Shown: positions 1 to 9,240, numbered from the stretch's first letter. The stretch is 64,000 nt of DNA from Burkholderia dolosa (GCF_902499135.1 NZ_CABVPR010000002.1:1-64000), one strand, 5' to 3'. Program-made: numbers and translations. Notes: a model not told the origin generated them from the letters alone.

Positions 1-361
1 CAGCCCGGTAGAAAGCGAGCCAATCCCGGTCGAAGCCGAAGTCGAAAGCGACGTGATCGAACTATTGGCCGACGACAGGCCGCTCGACGTGGAAGTCGAC
101 AGCGAAGTCACCGAGCTGTTGGCGGAGCTCAGCCCGGTAGAAAGCGAGCCAATCCCGGTCGAAGCCGAAGTGGAAAGCGACGCGATCGAACTATTGGCCG
201 ACGACAGGCCGCTCGACGTGGAAGTCGACAGCGAAGCCACCGAGCTGTTGGCGGAGCTCAGCCCGGTAGAAAGCGAGCCAATCCCGGTCGAAGCCGAAGT
301 CGAAAGCGACGTGATCGAACTATTGGCCGACGACAAGCCGCTCGACGTGGAAGTCGACAGG
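1..361. repeat. 129-bp tandem repeat within the adhesin stalk
   Basis: Near-identical units begin at 1, 130 and 259, so the period is 129 bp, or 43 codons; the third copy decays after about 361. On the minus strand the units encode Ser/Leu/Thr-rich segments such as SLSTSASTGIGSLSTGLS. Units differ at only a few bases, which suggests recent duplication and possible length variation by slippage or recombination. Confidence 0.9.
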
Positions 362-1652
362 CTCGCGATGCTCGACGTCGTCGTGCTCGCGACGGCGTAG
401 AGCTGGCTGCCGTTGATCGCGTCGGTACTGGTGCTCGTGACGAGGCCGGCTGCGACGTTCTGGATCCGGCGCTCCGAGCCGACGTTCCCGACGCTGACGA
501 CCCCGGCGGACGAGTTGGCCGCGGCGAACGTGCCGAACGACTGCCCGGCAATCGTGCTGCTGACAGTACCGGTGCCGCCGGTCGTGGCCGACGCGGCGCC
601 GCTCGTGACGGCGCCCGAGCCGATCGCGGCCGAGTTCGCGACGGTGGACGTCGCGCCCGCGCCCAGCGCGATCGAGCCGCCGCCCGACGCGGTCGCGCCG
701 TTTCCGAGTGCGATGTCGTTTGCGGTGGCCGGCGAGCCGCTGACGCCGGCGACGGCGTTCGTGCCTTGCGCGATTGCGTTGTTCCCGTAAGCCTTCGCAG
801 TCGTACCGAGCGCGAGCGCGCTGTTGGCAGCCGACGTGGCGCCGGCGCCCAACGCCATGCCCGCATCGATCACCGAGCTCGAATTGTCGACCGTTGCGCC
901 GACGCCGAGCGCAACGGCGCGCGTCGTGTTGTTCGACGTCTTTGCCAGCGCGCCGACCGCGACACCGCTGTTCTGCTGCAAATAACCGTTCTGGTCGGCG
1001 GACGCGCCCGTACCGAGCGCGAAGCTTTGGCCGTAGCTCGTCGCGCCGTTCCCGATCGCGATCGAATTGATGTCCTGCGAGCCGCCCGTCGTCTTCGCGC
1101 CGGTGCCGATCGCGATCGAGCCGTCGGCCGTCGTCGTCGCATTCGCGCCCAGCGCCACGGAGCCGGTGCCGCCTGCCAAAGCGTTGTAGCCGAGCGCCGT
1201 GCTCGATTGACCCGACGCCGTTGCCTGAAGGCCGGTCGCGGTGCCGAGCTGCGCGGCATAGGCGCGCCCATGCCGATCGCCACGGCGCCGTTGCCGGAGG
1301 CTGTCGTATTTGAGCCGAACAGCGTGACGCCGCTGAAGTTGTTGCCGTTCGCGCTGCAGCCGGCAACCGACGACCACCCGCCGGTGCCGTCCTGCGGGTT
1401 CGTCCCGCCCGGATACGTGCGTATGCCGTCCGGCCCGGTGCCGCCGCCGTAGCCGCAATTCGCTCCGCCGTTGCCTCCGCTGAACGAGTAAGTGCCTGCA
1501 GAGGCCGCCTGTGCTGCGCCGACGAGCAGCAGGCTGACGAGCAGCTTGACGGAAGCAGAGCGCTTGCTCTTGCCCCGGGCCGAATCCAGTTCCGATCCGG
1601 CGACCCACGCGCCGAGGGCTTCGTTCCAGATCGAGCGGTATGTGCGGTTCAT
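1..1652 (-). CDS. Trimeric autotransporter adhesin, N-terminal part, apparent frameshift
   Basis: The protein starts at the ATG at 1652 behind a GGAGGT site. Residues 1-32 match the extended signal peptide (ESPR) of large autotransporters; a hydrophobic signal core (about 36-50) ends in AASA. A YadA/Hia-type head follows, rich in short repeats of the type AVAIGMGA, SIAIGTGA and SVALGANA. The frame breaks near 1263: before it the protein reads GAVAIGMGA, and the head motif resumes one frame over as AYAAQLGTAT and stays open to position 1. One base appears to be missing; the unshifted frame stops near 870 after 260 residues. The distal part is low-complexity Ser/Thr/Leu repeats. The C-terminal stalk and barrel lie beyond the window edge. 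Trimeric adhesins of this type mediate attachment and autoaggregation. Either a pseudogene or a sequencing error; the clean head motifs on both sides favour recent breakage. Confidence 0.85.
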
Positions 1653-2030
1653 GTCCTGCTACCTCCAAATAAGCACGCAGCACACGCGCCGCTTTCGCAA
1701 GACGAATATGCGGTGCGGACGCGCGAATCTCAAAATTGACGGGCGGAGTTTATTGGAGGTCGATTATGTGGATTGACAAACAGTGAAAAATCGCGGAGCG
1801 CAAAAGTTAAAGGATGGTTAATGGATCGCGTCTTGATATATCGCGGCGAGACGGAATTGATAAATCGCAGGATGCGTCACGAAGGTCGCCGAACGGACCC
1901 TTGAGATAAATAAAAGTGATAAGAATCAGTGAGTTGCATGATAGTTCATGGTCGGATAGAGCGCTGCCGGCCCGAGAAAGTAAGATGAATGAAGCCGCAA
2001 ACGTTTGCGCGGGCATTCATGCTTTCACAT

Positions 2031-2073
2031 TTGTAACGATCTCTTGCTGCTGTTTTTGATTTGGTCGTTACAA
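2031..2073. promoter_or_regulatory. Inverted repeat TTGTAACGA / TCGTTACAA
   Basis: Two perfect 9-bp arms (2031-2039 and 2065-2073) are separated by 25 bp in the AT-rich region upstream of the adhesin. It could be an operator for a dimeric regulator or a stem-loop in a long leader. No regulator gene is adjacent. Confidence 0.4.
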
Positions 2074-2199
2074 TTAAATTAACATATTAAGCCTGATAGG
2101 CTGAATATCTTGTATTTTATTTTATATTCACCTTGATTTTGAGTTCGTCCTGTCGCCTGAAAATTGCGATATGCCGATCTTCGCATTGGGTGCGACGGC

Positions 2200-2221
2200 A
2201 GGCCCGTCCGGCGGGCCTTTC
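2200..2221 (+). terminator. Terminator-like hairpin
   Basis: A seven-base stem (AGGCCCG / CGGGCCT) with a five-base loop is followed by TT and a mixed T-rich stretch on the plus strand. No plus-strand gene lies upstream, so it may end an unannotated transcript from the AT-rich region. Confidence 0.4.
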
Positions 2222-2767
2222 GTTCGCCCGCCGTTTCGACGGACCGTAAAAAAATGCTGCTATGGCAGATGCCGGCCTTCCGGCATTGATTTCCGGTATC
2301 GGTCCTATTGACGATATCGATGCCGCGAAGCAACGCGCGATGCCGCGGACGAGACGCGTGAATCGAGCGTTCGTGCGCGCGATGACGGAAGGCTGTCGAC
2401 CAGCGGTCGCTCGACGAGCGCCGACCGCACAACGCGCGCCTGAATTGTCAAATTTCCGGCGCGGATCGCAGGACGAACGGCGTGTGGAAGAAAGCGCGCA
2501 GCGAGTGTGTGCCGCGCGCGACATCGTTCGGTCGAAACGCGCGTGCGCGGCCCACGCCGCACCGAGCGAACCGGCGCCTGGACGACATTTCGCCGCTTCA
2601 CCGGAGCAGCCGGTCAGCGTCGCGGCCGACGCGCATAGCATCGGCCGGCCGCATCGTCCGCAGCAATAGTGAGCAGGCGGCCGACCGCGAAGCCGGCGCA
2701 ATCGAAGGTGGCGCAATCGAAGGTGGCGCCCGGCGCAGCAAAGCACCGGGCCGCGGCGCTCGCCGCG

Positions 2768-3670
2768 TTATTTCCGCAGAAAGCGCAACGCGAAGCGTGC
2801 GATGCGCGGCACGAGCGTCGGGCGCAGCAGGCGCTCGTCGTACCCGGCCATTCGCCGGTCGTTCTCGGCAAGACACAGCTCGATCAGCTCGCGCGGATTC
2901 AGCGCATCGCCGACCGCCGCGGTGCCGGTCGCGGGAAAGTTCGCGTCGTGCGCGACGCCGTCGGCGTCGATGCCGCGCGCGATGCCGATGCGCTCCCAGA
3001 TCAGGAACGCCCACACGGCCGCGACGCGCGCGAAGAACCACGGCCGGCGCCACCACGGCATGTTCCGCCAGTACCACGCGTACCAGTTCACGAAGAACAG
3101 GATGTGGCGGCCTTCTTCCTGGATCACGGGCTCGAACGTTTCGACGAGCTCGGGCGGGAAATAGCCGGAGCGCTGCGCGGAGCGGAACAGCCCGAACGCG
3201 AAGAAGCTGTCGATGCATTCGCTGAAGCCGGTGACCATCCACGACCATTCCGGATCCTTCGGCGCCGGGTACGGCGGCTCGGGCGCGAGCGCGATCCCGT
3301 ACGCTTCGACGAGCTTCGACAGCACGACCTTGTGACGCGCCTCCTCGCCGCCGTCCATGTCGAGCGCCTGGCGAAGCAGCGGATCGTCGACCGTCGACGC
3401 GAACGTCGCGACGCGGATCGATGCGCGCCCTTCGGTCTGCACCGCGATGTCCCAGATCGGCAGCGACGTGAGCCGCTTCAGCTCGTCGGGCTTCAGCGCG
3501 GGCCAGTCGATCACGGCCGGCTTGTACGGATTGTGTGTGTCGAGCAGCATGCGGCAGAACATCTGCTTGTGCGCATCGGAACCGATCTTCACCGGACCTT
3601 GCCCCTCGAAGGTCCAGTTGCGCATTGCGTGATCCGCGGCTGCATGCTCGTCGTGCAGCGTGTCAGTCAT
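2768..3670 (-). CDS. Ferritin-like diiron domain protein
   Basis: A 300-residue cytosolic protein with a di-iron four-helix-bundle signature: Glu80, the E110-A-R-H113 motif, Glu151 and the E186-G-R-H189 motif match the six carboxylate/histidine ligands of the ferritin-like superfamily. The bundle covers about residues 65-215 and contains a Trp/Phe-rich helix (about 190-215) that may sit at a membrane. Members of this family are redox or oxygenase-type diiron proteins; the substrate is unknown. The gene is monocistronic, 98 bp from the next gene on the same strand. Confidence 0.75.
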   Translation of the reverse strand: MTDTLHDEHAAADHAMRNWTFEGQGPVKIGSDAHKQMFCRMLLDTHNPYKPAVIDWPALKPDELKRLTSLPIWDIAVQTEGRASIRVATFASTVDDPLLRQALDMDGGEEARHKVVLSKLVEAYGIALAPEPPYPAPKDPEWSWMVTGFSECIDSFFAFGLFRSAQRSGYFPPELVETFEPVIQEEGRHILFFVNWYAWYWRNMPWWRRPWFFARVAAVWAFLIWERIGIARGIDADGVAHDANFPATGTAAVGDALNPRELIELCLAENDRRMAGYDERLLRPTLVPRIARFALRFLRK

Positions 3671-3768
3671 GGCTTGTTTGTTATGCGATTACGGATCGAA
3701 AGATTCTCACATAGGTTCCGTATTCGCGCATTTTCGTGCGGCCATGCGCACGCGGCGGGCGGCTCGCG

Positions 3769-3987
3769 TCAAGCCTGCGTATCGACCCAGAGGCGGCCCC
3801 ATCTCGACGCGTACGCGAGCGCGTGCTCCTCCTCGAAGAAGAAGTCGATCGCGTCGAACGACACCGACCGCGGCGCCGGGCCGCCGCTCGCCTTCTCGAT
3901 CGTCAGGTTCGCGGCGAACAGCCCGTTCGGCAGCCGGGCGGCGGCGGGCGCGACTTCGTAGCCTTTGTAGCGGATCGTGCGGTTCAT
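3769..3987 (-). CDS. Small conserved-looking protein, unknown function
   Basis: 72 residues from the ATG at 3987 (MNRTIRYKGYEV). A longer frame reaches 4065, but the added 26 residues look unlike the rest. The protein has a compact alpha/beta look, with an acidic FFFEEEHALAYA segment near residues 50-61 and a conserved-looking Trp-Gly-Arg-Leu-Trp end. It resembles the small CV_2116-type family, which has no assigned role; that comparison is from memory. No strong ribosome binding site is visible. Confidence 0.55.
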   Translation of the reverse strand: MNRTIRYKGYEVAPAAARLPNGLFAANLTIEKASGGPAPRSVSFDAIDFFFEEEHALAYASRWGRLWVDTQA

Positions 3988-4258
3988 GGCGTACGCGGAG
4001 AAAGTTCGGACGTTCAGCGTACGAAAACCCGCGGCCGGCGTGAACCAATCTTTCGGCCAATGCAAATTAGCCGGTGGCCGGAATCGTTATCGGCACGGGA
4101 AACGGCGGCGACGGCGCGCAAACGGGCAGGGGCGGGGCGAGCCGCGTGTCGCCGAGGCCCGCGATGCAGCGGGCGACGGCGCAATGGCGCGTGCGTCGCG
4201 CATACGGCAGGCGTGCACGTAGACGCACGCGTGCACGCGACGCAGCACAGCGGCGGAA

Positions 4259-4909
4259 TCAGTGATTGGCGATCTTCAGGACGGGCGCGAGCGTGTCGAC
4301 GGACGCGGCGTGCGTGGCCGCGCGATGCGACGCGAACGCGAGCGCGAATTCGGCCGCTTGCGAGCCGACCGTCTCGAGCTGCGCGACGACCTTCGGATCC
4401 GAGCAGCTGTCGGCGCTGTCGAAGCGCGTCTCGAGCGTGTTGACGGTCGCGCCGAACGGCGTCGGCCAGCCGCGCAGCGCGTGGACGATCGAGCGCAGCG
4501 ACGTGAGCACGGTGCCGGCCGCCTGCCACCCGTATGCGGTGACGATCAGGCCGACCGCGCGGCCGTCGAGGTACGGGCGCGCGTCGGCGCGCAGTTCCTC
4601 CAGCGTATCGAGCGCGTTCTTCACGAGGCCGGACACGCCGCCGTGATAGCCGGGCGTCGCGATGATGATCGCGTCGGCTTCGCGCACGGCGTCGATCAGT
4701 TCGCGCTGCGCGTCCGTCAGCGTGCCGTGCTCCGGCGCGTAGTGCGGCAGCGTATGCAGAAACGGGCCGTCGAACAGGCGCGTGCGGGCGCCGGCGGCTT
4801 GCGCGCCGCGCAGCGCGAACGACAGCGCGCGCTCGGTCGACGACGCGGCCCGGGTAGTACCGCCGATGCCGACGACGAACGGGCGGCGGTGTTGATCGAA
4901 TGCAGTCAA
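4259..4909 (-). CDS. NADPH-dependent FMN reductase family protein
   Basis: 216 residues with a flavodoxin-like fold. A phosphate-binding loop GIGGTTRAASSTERAL lies at about 14-29, and TPGYHGGVSGLVKNALD, typical of the FMN-binding region of the NADPH-dependent FMN reductase/ChrR/WrbA-like superfamily, lies near 84-100. Members pass electrons from NAD(P)H to FMN and on to quinones, chromate or azo compounds; the substrate here cannot be assigned. The start at 4909 lies behind an AGGAGC site. Confidence 0.8.
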   Translation of the reverse strand: MTAFDQHRRPFVVGIGGTTRAASSTERALSFALRGAQAAGARTRLFDGPFLHTLPHYAPEHGTLTDAQRELIDAVREADAIIIATPGYHGGVSGLVKNALDTLEELRADARPYLDGRAVGLIVTAYGWQAAGTVLTSLRSIVHALRGWPTPFGATVNTLETRFDSADSCSDPKVVAQLETVGSQAAEFALAFASHRAATHAASVDTLAPVLKIANH

Positions 4910-5071
4910 GGGGCGCTCCTCGGGAATGGCTGGCCCGGCTAAGCACAGGCTTAAAACCGCATGGTAACGACCGCGCCGCCGCTGTGAAAACGACTTTTCG
5001 TTCTATCGATATGCGGCGCCGGGCGGGCAATCGTCCGCGCGGCCGCGCAGATCGATAGCAGAAATGCTTGG

Positions 5072-5100
5072 TTGGGGCCGCGCGCCGGCATCGATAAGAT
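5072..5100 (+). promoter_or_regulatory. Candidate sigma-70 promoter for a small RNA
   Basis: TTGGGG (5072-5077) and TAAGAT (5095-5100) are separated by exactly 17 bp. A start near 5107 would give an RNA of about 68 nt ending at the strong terminator at 5141-5174. Confidence 0.45.
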
Positions 5101-5106
5101 GAATCC

Positions 5107-5174
5107 GTCTCCTCCATGATGTCTCTACTGACATGGGTTGGCCCCGCCGCGCGGATGCAGGCGGGGCTTTTTTT
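5107..5174 (+). ncRNA. Candidate small RNA with anti-Shine-Dalgarno CU-rich element
   Basis: The region starts with the CU-rich stretch TCTCCTCC (5108-5115), complementary to Shine-Dalgarno sequences. A hairpin follows (ATGTC / GACAT, 5119-5134) and then a textbook intrinsic terminator. No open reading frame explains it. CU-rich sRNAs that pair with ribosome binding sites have been described in Burkholderia cenocepacia (NcS27 type); whether this is one of them is not known. Function is inferred from layout only. Confidence 0.5.
5141..5174 (+). terminator. Strong intrinsic terminator
   Basis: An eight-base stem GCCCCGCC / GGCGGGGC with an 11-base loop is followed by seven T residues (5168-5174). 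It is the clearest terminator in the window, yet no protein gene lies upstream on this strand. Confidence 0.85.
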
Positions 5175-5972
5175 CGTCCTCGGTTTGAAAAGGGGCGCGA
5201 GCGCGGGCACCGGGTTCGGCGGGCCGGCGCATGTTCGGCCGACAGCGGGCGCGCGACGCTGCGCTCGTCGCCGACGACACGGCCGGTTTCGTCCGCATGA
5301 CGGAATGCGGTCGCCGCAGGCCGCAACCCTTCTTCCGTCATTCATCGCACCGCGCGCGTTCGGCACGGCCGGCAAACGCGAACATCGCACGTACGACGTC
5401 CTCGCTGCATCGTCACGGAAGGCCGGACGCCATGCCGCGCCGGCTTACCGTCCGGCATGCCGAGCGAGGGGAATCCGCATCTTGCCGCCGGCGCCGAATC
5501 GGCCGAGCTTGTACGAATCGGTGGTGTGCCGCCGAAAGCGCGTAACGCGCGTCTGCCGTCTACGTCGACACGACGCGCACGGCCGGCGAGCCGGCGCGTG
5601 AAGTCCGGTTGCACCGGCGGCACCCATCGCTGCGACACGGCCGGCAACGAAGGCCGACACCGGCGGATCGGACGCGGATTTGTCGCAAAGCGACGTGCGC
5701 CGCACGCGAAGCCGCGCAAAACGACACCGTGCGCGCCGCGCGCTGCTGCGCACAACGCGCGCACGCGATGCCCGCCGCTGCTGGCCGCGCGGGTTTTGCG
5801 TCGCCGCAAACGGGTGCCGCCGCGCGCCGCGCCCCGCCCGGCGGGGCCGGCGGCCGTGTCGTATTTGCGCAAGCGTTTGTCGTAATTCGTCGGCAGGCCG
5901 GGGTTTTTTCTGGCAACTATGTAGGCACGCTGTGACGCGCGTAAGTCCCCGCTACACGAGGAGAAGGTTTCG

Positions 5973-7142
5973 ATGGATGCCCCCAAGGTCGTAGTCGAAG
6001 GTCTGTGCAAGGTATTTGGAAGTAACCCGCAGCAGGCGCTCGACATGCTCGCCGCCGGTGCGACGAAGGACGAAGTACTGAAGCGCACGGGCCAGGTCGT
6101 CGGCGTGCACAACGTATCTTTCGACGTGCAGGAAGGCGAAATATTCGTGCTGATGGGCCTGTCCGGCTCCGGCAAATCCACGCTGATCCGCCTCGTGAAC
6201 CGGCTGGTCGATCCGAGCGCCGGCAAGGTGCTGGTCGACGGGCTCGACGTCGCGTCGGCGCGCCGCTCGGAGCTGACCGCGCTGCGCCGCAAGGACATGA
6301 GCATGGTGTTCCAGTCGTTCGCGCTGATGCCGCAACGCACCGTGCTGTCGAACGCCGCGTTCGGCCTCGAGGTGGCGGGCGTCGGCCGGAAGGAGCGCGA
6401 GCGCCGTGCGATGGAAGTGCTCGAGCAGGTCGGTCTCGCGCCGTTCTCGCACAAGCTGCCGTCCGAGCTGTCGGGCGGGATGCAGCAGCGCGTCGGTCTC
6501 GCGCGCGCGCTGGCCGTGAACCCGTCGCTGATGATCATGGACGAGGCGTTCTCCGCGCTCGATCCGCTCAAGCGCAAGGAAATGCAGAACGTGCTGCTGC
6601 AGCTGCAGAAGGAGCAGCGCCGCACGATCATGTTCGTGTCGCACGATCTCGAAGAGGCGCTGCGCATCGGCAACCGCATCGCGATCATGGAAGGCGGGCG
6701 GCTCGTGCAGGTCGGCACGCCGCAGGACATCATCGCGAATCCGGCCGACGACTACGTGCGCGCGTTCTTCGACGGCATCGACACGAGCCGCTATCTGACC
6801 GCCGGCGATCTGATGCAGACGGGCGCCGTGCCGCTCGTGTCGAAGCTCGACGCGGCGAACGTCGCCGAGTCGCTCAACGGCAGCGCCGAATACGCGTTCG
6901 TGCTCGACGCGCAACGCAAGATCCGCGGCTTCGTCACGCGCGATGCGATCGGCGACGCGTCGCCGTCCGTGCGTCCGATCGAGAGCATCCGGCGCGACGC
7001 GACGCTCGATCACGTCGTCGCGCGTGTCGTGGCGAGCCCGAACGCGCTGCCGGTCGTCGACGACGACGGCTGCTACTGCGGTTCGGTGGACCGCGCACTC
7101 ATCCTGAAGGCCATCACGCGTTCGCGAGGCTCCCATGTCTGA
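5973..7142 (+). CDS. proV: Glycine betaine/proline-type ABC transporter ATP-binding protein
   Basis: 389 residues. The ATPase domain is complete: Walker A GLSGSGKST (62-70), Q-loop VFQSFALMP (112-120), signature LSGGMQQR (166-173), Walker B LMIMDEAFS (186-194) and switch His224. About 115 C-terminal residues form the degenerate CBS-pair region that senses ionic strength in ProV/OpuA proteins. The N-terminal spacing (FGSNPQQALDML) matches ProV. It energises ProW (overlapping by 8 bp) and the ChoX binding protein further on. The start lies behind GAGGAGAAGG. Confidence 0.93.
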   Translation: MDAPKVVVEGLCKVFGSNPQQALDMLAAGATKDEVLKRTGQVVGVHNVSFDVQEGEIFVLMGLSGSGKSTLIRLVNRLVDPSAGKVLVDGLDVASARRSELTALRRKDMSMVFQSFALMPQRTVLSNAAFGLEVAGVGRKERERRAMEVLEQVGLAPFSHKLPSELSGGMQQRVGLARALAVNPSLMIMDEAFSALDPLKRKEMQNVLLQLQKEQRRTIMFVSHDLEEALRIGNRIAIMEGGRLVQVGTPQDIIANPADDYVRAFFDGIDTSRYLTAGDLMQTGAVPLVSKLDAANVAESLNGSAEYAFVLDAQRKIRGFVTRDAIGDASPSVRPIESIRRDATLDHVVARVVASPNALPVVDDDGCYCGSVDRALILKAITRSRGSHV

Positions 7143-8031
7143 AATGATTCCGCTCGGCAGCTGGGTCGACCAGTCCGTTCATTACCTGCTCGACCACGAC
7201 GCCGCGACGTTCGACGCGATCGGTCGCGCGATCGAAGGGCTCGCCGCACTGATCGAACACGGCCTGCAGGCCGTACCGATGTGGCTGATGATGGCGTTCT
7301 TCATCGGCATCGGGCTGTGGCGCGTGGGCTGGCGCTTCGCGCTGTTTACGACGCTGTCGCTGCTGCTGATCTTCGCGACCGGCTTCTGGGATCAGACCGT
7401 CATCACGCTGGGCCTCACGCTGTCGTCGACGATCATCAGCCTCGTGCTCGGCATCCCGCTCGGCATCTGGGCCGCGAAGAGCAAATGGGTCGCCGCGATC
7501 GTGCGCCCGATCCTGGACCTGATGCAGACGATGCCCGCATTCGTCTATCTGATTCCGGCCGCGATGCTGTTCGGCCTCGGCCGCGTGCCGGGGATCCTGT
7601 CGACGGTGATCTTCGCGATGCCGCCGGCCGTGCGGCTGACGAGCCTCGGCATCCGCCACGTGAACCGCGAGATCGTCGAAGCCGGCCAGGCATTCGGCTG
7701 CACGCCGTGGCAGCTGCTGTACAAGGTGCAGTTCCCGAACGCGCTGCCGTCGATCATGCAGGGCGTGAACCAGACGATCATGATGGCGCTGTCGATGGTG
7801 ATCATCGCGTCGATGGTCGGCGCCGGCGGCCTCGGCAACGACGTGCTCGCGAGCATCCAGCGCCTCGACATCGGCCTCGGTTTCGAAAGCGGTCTGTCGG
7901 TCGTGCTGCTCGCGATCATTCTCGACCGCATCACCGAAAGCTTCGGCCGCGCGCCGGGCGCCGCGAGAGCGCCGCTGTTCGCGGGCCTGAAGCAGCTCTT
8001 TCGGGTCAAGGCCGAGCCCGCGCAGGCCTGA
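7135..8031 (+). CDS. proW: Glycine betaine/proline-type ABC transporter permease
   Basis: 298 residues with about six membrane segments from residue 45 on, and the binding-protein-dependent permease EAA region around EAGQAFGCTPWQLLYKVQ (about 182-199) that contacts ProV. The first 40 residues are soluble, as in ProW. It overlaps proV by 8 bp (ATG at 7135, proV stop at 7140-7142), so the two are translationally coupled. It forms the inner-membrane channel for betaine or choline. Confidence 0.92.
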   Translation: MSEMIPLGSWVDQSVHYLLDHDAATFDAIGRAIEGLAALIEHGLQAVPMWLMMAFFIGIGLWRVGWRFALFTTLSLLLIFATGFWDQTVITLGLTLSSTIISLVLGIPLGIWAAKSKWVAAIVRPILDLMQTMPAFVYLIPAAMLFGLGRVPGILSTVIFAMPPAVRLTSLGIRHVNREIVEAGQAFGCTPWQLLYKVQFPNALPSIMQGVNQTIMMALSMVIIASMVGAGGLGNDVLASIQRLDIGLGFESGLSVVLLAIILDRITESFGRAPGAARAPLFAGLKQLFRVKAEPAQA

Positions 8032-8039
8032 TCGACCGG

Positions 8040-8060
8040 CGGCCGGCGTCGCGCCGGCCG
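8040..8060. other. GC-rich hairpin between proW and the regulator gene
   Basis: A nine-base perfect stem (CGGCCGGCG / CGCCGGCCG) with a TCG loop, 9 bp after the proW stop and without a T tract. It may stabilise the proVW mRNA or partly attenuate transcription into the downstream genes. Confidence 0.4.
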
Positions 8061-8142
8061 CGCATTCCGATTCGTTCTACGACGGCTTCCGCGGCGTTCG
8101 CCGCGGAGCTGGCCCCTTGCAACCTTTCGCCAGGAGAGCGAT

Positions 8143-9141
8143 GTGACGTCTGCCGCCGCTGTTGCGCCCGCCGCCTGCGTTTCACCGGTTTCGTCCCTCG
8201 CACATTTCGGCTTCCTGACGCTGCCGAACTTCTCGATGATCGCGTTCTCGAGCGCGGTCGAAGTGCTTCGCATGGCCAACTACGTCGGGCGTGCCGATCA
8301 TTACCGATGGTCGATCTACTCGCTCGACGGCGCGCCGGTGCATGCGAGCAACGGCATCGCGGTGCGGCCGACCCGCGCGCTCGACTACGACGATCTGCCT
8401 GACGTGATGATCGTGTGCGGCGGCATCCGTATCCGCGACGTCGTCGACGAAACCGCGCGCGACACGCTCGCGGCGCTCGCCGAGCGCGGGCTGCCGCTCG
8501 GCGGCATCTGTACGGGCGCGTACGCGCTGATGTCGGGCGGCCTCCTCGACGGCTATCGCTGCACCGTGCATTGGGAGAATCTGTCCTCGCTGCATGCCGA
8601 GTTTCCGCAGGTGAGCTTCGCGGACGAACTGTTCGTCGTCGATCGCGATCGGCTCACGTGCACGGGCGGCACCGCGCCGCTCGACCTGATGCTGAACCTG
8701 GTCGGCATGCGCTTCGGGCAGCAACTCGCCGCGCAGGTGTCCGAGCAGTTCATCCTCGAGCGCATCCGCAGCTCGACCGACACGCAGCCGATTCCGGTCG
8801 ATGCGCGCGTCGGCTTCTCGCGCGCCGAGCTGATCGAGGTCGTGCGGCTGATGGAGGCGAACATCGAGGAGCCGCTGTCGCTCGAGGAACTCGCGCGGCT
8901 CGTGCGGCTGTCGCAGCGGCATCTGCAGCGGATGTTCAAGGTCTATCTGAACGTGTCGCCGACCCACTATTACCTGACGCTGCGCCTGAAGCGCGCGCGC
9001 GACCTGCTGCGCACGACCGACGCGTCGATCGCGCGCGTGACGACGATCTGCGGTTTTCATTCGCCGTGCCACTTCAGCAAGGCGTATCGCGCGCAGTTCG
9101 GCCACGCGCCGAGCTACGAGCGCAGGCTGCCGGGCCGCTGA
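8143..9141 (+). CDS. GlxA-family transcriptional regulator, GbdR/choline type
   Basis: 332 residues from a GTG start at 8143 behind AGGAGA; an overlapping ATG at 8141 is out of frame. Residues about 22-185 form a class I glutamine amidotransferase-like (DJ-1/PfpI) sensor domain with a nucleophile-elbow-like GICTGAYAL (Cys123). Residues about 225-325 form an AraC-type double helix-turn-helix. The architecture is that of GbdR, CdhR and SouR, which respond to betaine, carnitine or sarcosine derivatives. It lies between proW and the binding-protein gene on the same strand, so it probably controls choline/betaine uptake. The ligand is inferred from context. Confidence 0.85.
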   Translation: MTSAAAVAPAACVSPVSSLAHFGFLTLPNFSMIAFSSAVEVLRMANYVGRADHYRWSIYSLDGAPVHASNGIAVRPTRALDYDDLPDVMIVCGGIRIRDVVDETARDTLAALAERGLPLGGICTGAYALMSGGLLDGYRCTVHWENLSSLHAEFPQVSFADELFVVDRDRLTCTGGTAPLDLMLNLVGMRFGQQLAAQVSEQFILERIRSSTDTQPIPVDARVGFSRAELIEVVRLMEANIEEPLSLEELARLVRLSQRHLQRMFKVYLNVSPTHYYLTLRLKRARDLLRTTDASIARVTTICGFHSPCHFSKAYRAQFGHAPSYERRLPGR

Positions 9142-9240
9142 CCGGCACGATTTCCCGCGGCGCCGCCGGGATCGCGGCGCGCGGCTTCCATCGACGATCC
9201 CGCATTCAGTGCAAAAGACATCACTTTGAGGAGAAGACAG

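Larger units (their letters stand above)
1653..2767. other. Long AT-rich intergenic region, no gene
   Basis: No convincing gene is seen. From about 1660 to 2160 the base composition is much more AT-rich than anything else in the window; this is the upstream region of the adhesin. It holds an inverted repeat at 2031-2073 and a terminator-like hairpin at 2200-2220. From 2226 to 2767 the sequence is GC-rich again, and open frames on both strands look like GC-driven shadows. A 15-bp tandem pair occupies 2695-2724. Confidence 0.6.
4910..5972. other. 1.06-kb gene-free region with one candidate small RNA
   Basis: No reading frame here has the family or codon signature of a real gene; open frames on both strands are long only because the DNA is GC-rich. 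It holds the promoter, RNA and terminator at 5072-5174. The last 100 bases are the leader of the proV operon, ending in a GAGGAGAAGG ribosome binding site. Confidence 0.6.

Noticed and set aside
320-1366. Long Arg-rich open frames over the adhesin
   Set aside because: They are frame shadows of the GC-rich adhesin; the family motifs are only in the adhesin frames.
2117-3248. Overlapping open frames on both strands before and within the ferritin-like gene
   Set aside because: Arg/Ala-rich, no motifs, no ribosome binding sites; shadows.
5116-5935. Several plus- and minus-strand frames in the region before proV
   Set aside because: Composition is that of translated GC-rich non-coding DNA; no domain or good start.
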